Shown here: positions 60,369 through 64,000 of the stretch, in pieces | How positions within the stretch are numbered: the first letter of the stretch is position 1 | How the letters are laid out: every line of letters starts with the position of its first letter | NCBI RefSeq assembly: GCF_015694705.1 | Contig: NZ_JADQDR010000001.1 | Location: 620,001 to 684,000 of the forward strand | Source of the DNA: Pontibacter rufus | GTDB taxonomy: Bacteria; Bacteroidota; Bacteroidia; Cytophagales; Hymenobacteraceae | DNA length: 64,000 nucleotides | Reading direction: 5' to 3' | Program-made: the position numbers and the translations under genes | Notes under the pieces: generated by a model | Told to the model about the DNA's origin: nothing | The model's database searches: none | The model's input: only the letters and a program-made list of their open reading frames with translations

Positions 60369-62837
60369 ATGATGTTAGCGAGAAGAATTGCATGCTGTTT
60401 GATATTTAATCTGGTATTCCTGTTCAAGGTGTCTGCTCAACCTGATGCCCCTTTAAAACTGTGGTATACTCAGCCGGCGAAGCAGTGGGTGGAGGCCCTG
60501 CCCGTAGGAAATGGTCGCTTGGGAGCCATGGTGTTCGGGAATCCTGTACAGGAAGTGATCCAGCTGAATGAGAACACAGTCTGGGCCGGACAGCCCAACC
60601 GCAATGATAACCCACGGGCCAGGGAAGCGCTTCCGGAGGTCAGAAAACTGATTTTCGAGGATAAATATGAGGAAGCCCAGAAACTTGTGAATGACAGATT
60701 TATCAGCAAAACCTCACAGGGAATGCCCTATGAAACGGTGGGCAACCTGAAGCTTTCATTTGAGGACCATGAGAACTATACCGGCTATTATCGGGAACTT
60801 GATCTTGAAAAAGCAGTAGCCACCTCCCGTTACCAGGTAAATGGAGTTAACTACAAAACGGAAGTGTTCTCCTCTTCTCCGGATCAGGTGATTGTGGTCA
60901 GGATAACAGCAGATAAGCCGCGTTCCATCAGTTTTTCCGCTACCATGGACAGGCCGGCTAACGCCATCGTTTCTTCACAGGGAAACGACGCCCTTATCCT
61001 GGCCGGCAGGACGGCGGATTTTGAGGGGGTGCAAGGGGGAGTGCAGTTCCAGGCCAAGACAAAAATTCAGGCCAAAGGTGGAACGGTTAAGGCCAGCGAA
61101 GGCAGTTTGCAGGTAGAGCAGGCCGATGAAGTAACCATCTATGTTTCCATCGCATCCAACTTCAACAGTTATAAAGATATCGGTGGTGATGCGGCAGCGC
61201 GAGCGGATGCTTACCTGCAAAAGGCCCTGAAGAAAGATATCCAGGTAGTTTACAAGGAGCATGTGGCTGACTTTAACCGGTACTTTGATCGGGTAAACTT
61301 CAGTTTAGGCGAAACGGGTGCCGTGAACCTGCCCACCGATCAGCGGATCGAACAATTTAAAAACGGGCAGGATCTCGGCCTGGTAGCGCTGTATTTCCAG
61401 TTTGGCAGGTACTTGCTGATCTCTTCTTCACGGCCGGGCGGGCAACCAGCCAACCTGCAGGGGATCTGGAATGACCAGCTTACCCCGGCCTGGGACAGTA
61501 AATACACGGTGAACATCAACACGGAGATGAACTACTGGCCATCGGAGATCACCAATCTAACGGAATTGAATGAACCGCTGGTACAGATGATCCGCGAGCT
61601 TTCGCAGTCCGGCCGGCAAACCGCCCGGGACATGTATGGAGCACAGGGGTGGATGTTGCATCACAACACAGACATCTGGCGCATCAACGGCCCTGTGGAC
61701 GGCGCCTTCTGGGGCATGTGGCCGATGGGTGGCGCATGGCTTTCCCAGCACGCATATGAGAAATATGCCTTTTCCGGCGACAAAGCATACCTGGCATCGG
61801 TTTATCCTATCCTGAAAGAAGCCTCGAAATTTTACCTTGATTTTCTGGTAGAGGAACCGGAGCATCAGTGGCTTGTGGTTGCGCCTTCTGTTTCTCCGGA
61901 AAATGCGCCCACCGCTCACCCTGGCTCGTCCATTTCTGCCGGCACTACGATGGATAATCAGCTGGTGTTTGATCTGTTTACCAAGACTATCAAGGCCGCG
62001 GAACTGCTTGGTACCGATAAAGAACTGGTGGCTGACATGAAGGCAAGCCTGAAAAAACTACCACCGATGCAGGTGGGCAGGTGGGGGCAGCTCCAGGAGT
62101 GGATGCACGATTGGGACAACCCACAGGACCATCACCGGCATGTATCACACTTATACGGGCTTTATCCATCCAATCAGATATCCCCCTACCGTACGCCAAA
62201 GTTGTTTGATGCAGCCCGGACATCCCTGTTAGCCCGTGGCGATGAGTCTACGGGTTGGTCGATGGGCTGGAAAGTAAACCTATGGGCGCGGCTGCTGGAT
62301 GGCAACCATGCTTTTAAACTCATCCAGGATCAGTTGTCTCCATCCATTCAACCGGATGGAAAGCAAAAGGGAGGCACCTACCCCAATCTCTTTGATGCGC
62401 ATCCCCCTTTTCAAATCGACGGCAATTTCGGCTGTACGGCAGGGATTGCTGAAATGCTGTTGCAAAGCCAGGATGGAGCTATTCATCTTTTACCAGCCTT
62501 ACCAGACGCCTGGGAGGAAGGCAGCATCAGTGGCCTCAAAGCGAGGGGAGGATTTGAGGTGGATATCAAATGGGCAGACAACCAACCAGAGGACGTAACG
62601 ATCCGGTCTGCTTTAGGAGGCAACTGCCGAATCCGTTCTTTCTTCCCGCTGGCTGGCAAAGGGCTGAAAAAAGCAAAGGGTGCGAATCCTAACCCTTTAT
62701 ATCAGGTGCCGAAGATAAAGGAACCTTTGGTGTCAGGCGATGCCGATTTAAAGAATTTGGCTCTGAAAAAGGTATATGAATACGATTTGGCTACTTCTCC
62801 CGGCAACATCTATGTGCTGAAAACGGGGAGGAAGTAA
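60369..62837 (+). CDS. Glycoside hydrolase family 95, alpha-L-fucosidase type
   Basis: 822 residues, Sec signal peptide (CLIFNLVFLFKVSAQ). GH95 landmarks: KLWYTQPAKQWVEALPVGNGRLGAMVFGN at the N-terminus, NINTEMNYWP with the catalytic asparagines N382 and N384, WMLHHNTDIWR, and HPPFQIDGNFGCTAGIAEMLLQS with Asp684. These enzymes hydrolyse alpha-1,2-linked L-fucose (some members act on L-galactose) by an inverting mechanism. Placement with SDR and zinc dehydrogenase genes suggests that the released fucose is oxidised. Convergent with the oxidoreductase gene through a bidirectional terminator. Confidence 0.93.
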   Translation: MMLARRIACCLIFNLVFLFKVSAQPDAPLKLWYTQPAKQWVEALPVGNGRLGAMVFGNPVQEVIQLNENTVWAGQPNRNDNPRAREALPEVRKLIFEDKYEEAQKLVNDRFISKTSQGMPYETVGNLKLSFEDHENYTGYYRELDLEKAVATSRYQVNGVNYKTEVFSSSPDQVIVVRITADKPRSISFSATMDRPANAIVSSQGNDALILAGRTADFEGVQGGVQFQAKTKIQAKGGTVKASEGSLQVEQADEVTIYVSIASNFNSYKDIGGDAAARADAYLQKALKKDIQVVYKEHVADFNRYFDRVNFSLGETGAVNLPTDQRIEQFKNGQDLGLVALYFQFGRYLLISSSRPGGQPANLQGIWNDQLTPAWDSKYTVNINTEMNYWPSEITNLTELNEPLVQMIRELSQSGRQTARDMYGAQGWMLHHNTDIWRINGPVDGAFWGMWPMGGAWLSQHAYEKYAFSGDKAYLASVYPILKEASKFYLDFLVEEPEHQWLVVAPSVSPENAPTAHPGSSISAGTTMDNQLVFDLFTKTIKAAELLGTDKELVADMKASLKKLPPMQVGRWGQLQEWMHDWDNPQDHHRHVSHLYGLYPSNQISPYRTPKLFDAARTSLLARGDESTGWSMGWKVNLWARLLDGNHAFKLIQDQLSPSIQPDGKQKGGTYPNLFDAHPPFQIDGNFGCTAGIAEMLLQSQDGAIHLLPALPDAWEEGSISGLKARGGFEVDIKWADNQPEDVTIRSALGGNCRIRSFFPLAGKGLKKAKGANPNPLYQVPKIKEPLVSGDADLKNLALKKVYEYDLATSPGNIYVLKTGRK

Positions 62838-62896
62838 GGGCGTGATTCCGGGTAAAAAAGAGTAAAGACAGTATAGTATATTCTCAGCAGGCTTAT

Positions 62897-62940
62897 ATTA
62901 AAAAGAGCAGGCACCTGTTTTGGCGCCCACTCTTTTTAAT
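62897..62940. terminator. Bidirectional terminator between GH95 and the oxidoreductase
   Basis: ATTAAAAAGAG (62897-62907) and CTCTTTTTAAT (62930-62940) are exact complements, with a partly paired GC-rich inner part (GGCACC / GGCGCC). The A/T ends give T tracts in both directions, as expected between convergent genes. Confidence 0.8.
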
Positions 62941-62976
62941 AGTTAAGGTTCTTATTTATACTTAATAGTTGCTGAA

Positions 62977-64000
62977 CTAAACAGCTACCCATCCCCGCTT
63001 GCGGTTCGACTCTAAAATCCGCTCACAGATAAGCAGCTCACGGTAGCCGTCTGCGAATGTCGGGAAGGTCGGGTTCTCAGGCTGCCTGCCTGCTTCAATA
63101 GCGGCATACACCTCTTTAAACATTTGCTTGGAGGTGTCAGGGAAGCCTTCGTTGTGGCCACCCGGAAAAGTGATAAGAGAGCGCACTTCGGGATGTACAA
63201 GCGAAGGATCGCGCATAAGTACCTGGTTTGCACCGTCGCGGTTGCCCACCCACATTTCGTTTGGAGCCTCCGAATTCCATGCATACGTTTGCTTTGAGCC
63301 TGAGATCTCCAGCTTCATCTGGTTCTTACGGCCGGCTGATACCTGCGACACGGTAATAACCCCGCTGTTGCCGTTATCGAAGCGTAATAGAACGTTAGCG
63401 TGATCTTCGGTGCTGATTTCCACATCGGCATAATCTTCAGGAGTCAGCATTTTACCAGAGTAAGTCTCAACAGGCTTCAGCGGCTTCTTACGGGTTTTGT
63501 GAATAGTGTTAAAATCAGCCATCACCGAAGTTGTTTTAAGGCCGGTAATGTATTCCAGCACGTCCATCAGGTGCGAGCCAATGTCAGCAATGGCGCGGGA
63601 ATCTCCGGATTTATCAGGCTCTAAACGCCAGTTGTAATCTGTATTATAGAATAACCAATCCTGCAGGTAAGAGCCAATAAAAGAGTAAATGTCGCCCAAC
63701 TCTCCTTTTTCGCGCATGGTCTTCATCTGTCGCACCAGCGGGTAGTACCGCAGGTTGAAGTGAACGGCATTTACCAAGCCGGTTTCGGCGGCAATACGCA
63801 CGAGTTCTTCTGCCTCTTCTAAATTTTTTGCCAAAGGCTTCTCGCATACCACGTGCTTGCCCGCCTGCAAAGCCTGCTTTGACTGGGAGTAATGCAGGAA
63901 ATTTGGGGTACAAATATGAATGCTTGTGATATCATCCTGTTTCAACAGGTTCTCAAACGTATAGGAACGCTCAATGCCAAGCCCGGCAGCTTTTTCTTTA
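62977..64000 (-). CDS. Gfo/Idh/MocA-family oxidoreductase (5' partial)
   Basis: Reading continues past the edge of the window, so the N-terminal Rossmann domain is missing. The visible part has DITSIHICTPNFLHYSQSKQALQAGKHVVCEKPLAKNLEEAEEL, with the cofactor-site CEKPLA motif. It continues with HFNLRYYPLVRQMK, and RAIADIGSHLMDVLEYITG with the catalytic His region. It ends ICERILESNRKRGWVAV. These enzymes oxidise or epimerise sugars, inositols or their derivatives with NAD(P). In this locus a role in the metabolism of the glycan-derived sugar is likely. Direction is opposite to the glycosidases. Confidence 0.88.
   Translation of the reverse strand, partial: KEKAAGLGIERSYTFENLLKQDDITSIHICTPNFLHYSQSKQALQAGKHVVCEKPLAKNLEEAEELVRIAAETGLVNAVHFNLRYYPLVRQMKTMREKGELGDIYSFIGSYLQDWLFYNTDYNWRLEPDKSGDSRAIADIGSHLMDVLEYITGLKTTSVMADFNTIHKTRKKPLKPVETYSGKMLTPEDYADVEISTEDHANVLLRFDNGNSGVITVSQVSAGRKNQMKLEISGSKQTYAWNSEAPNEMWVGNRDGANQVLMRDPSLVHPEVRSLITFPGGHNEGFPDTSKQMFKEVYAAIEAGRQPENPTFPTFADGYRELLICERILESNRKRGWVAV

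Overview
The window looks like a chromosome segment of a member of the Bacteroidota. It has SusC/SusD and other TonB-dependent receptors, Bacteroidota-type lipoproteins, a CzcA-TolC fusion typical of the phylum, and -7 elements resembling TAnnTTTG. A Cytophagales or Hymenobacteraceae-like host is my best guess, but the sequence alone does not prove it. I see no rRNA, tRNA or CRISPR array.

Layout. (1) 1-10.5 kb is a zinc/cadmium-type metal homeostasis island: the end of a CzcA-TolC fusion, CzcB, a PII-like protein, a duplicated zinc-ribbon protein, a membrane-anchored AlbA_2 protein, a Fur-family regulator, a ZIP transporter, a P1B ATPase, two CDF exporters and a SpoIIAA-like protein. (2) 10.5-18.7 kb holds a TonB receptor/beta-helix lipoprotein pair flanked by gene debris: a SusC N-terminal fragment, a frameshifted FnIII lipoprotein, a truncated partner, an RND fragment and half of an M28 peptidase fused to that fragment. 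(3) 18.7-31.3 kb holds an RND/adaptor/TolC operon, four PAP2 phosphatases, a PepSY-like protein, an HD hydrolase, a two-component system and an EamA half-transporter. (4) 31.3-37.2 kb is a fluoride-response cluster: a fluoride riboswitch followed by an MFS gene (frameshifted at a TACT repeat), an unknown 139-residue protein, enolase, a CLC-F fluoride/proton antiporter, a DUF190 protein, the CrcB/Fluc channel and a universal stress protein.

(5) 37.7-48.1 kb is an AT-rich mobilizable element. It has a radC-like gene broken by two different IS5-family insertions plus two small indels, two small unknown genes and a lipoprotein, a Toprim primase-like protein, an oriT-like hairpin, a MobC-type accessory protein, an HUH relaxase, a TraG-type coupling protein and a DUF1016 PD-(D/E)XK nuclease. 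(6) 48.2-64 kb is a polysaccharide utilization locus: an AraC regulator, an SDR and a zinc alcohol dehydrogenase, SusC, SusD, a CE1-like esterase, a GH97 with the retaining-type active site, a GH95 alpha-L-fucosidase and a Gfo/Idh/MocA oxidoreductase cut by the window edge. GH95 together with the two dehydrogenases suggests a fucose-containing glycan and oxidative sugar breakdown.

The most notable system is the fluoride cluster. It joins a sensor RNA, two unrelated fluoride exporters and a copy of enolase, the classic fluoride-inhibited glycolytic enzyme, with a DUF190 protein and an unknown gene. A dispersed heptamer AAGTATA/TATACTT is frequent in the host-like segments up to 37 kb and nearly absent from the mobilizable element, which independently marks that element as foreign.
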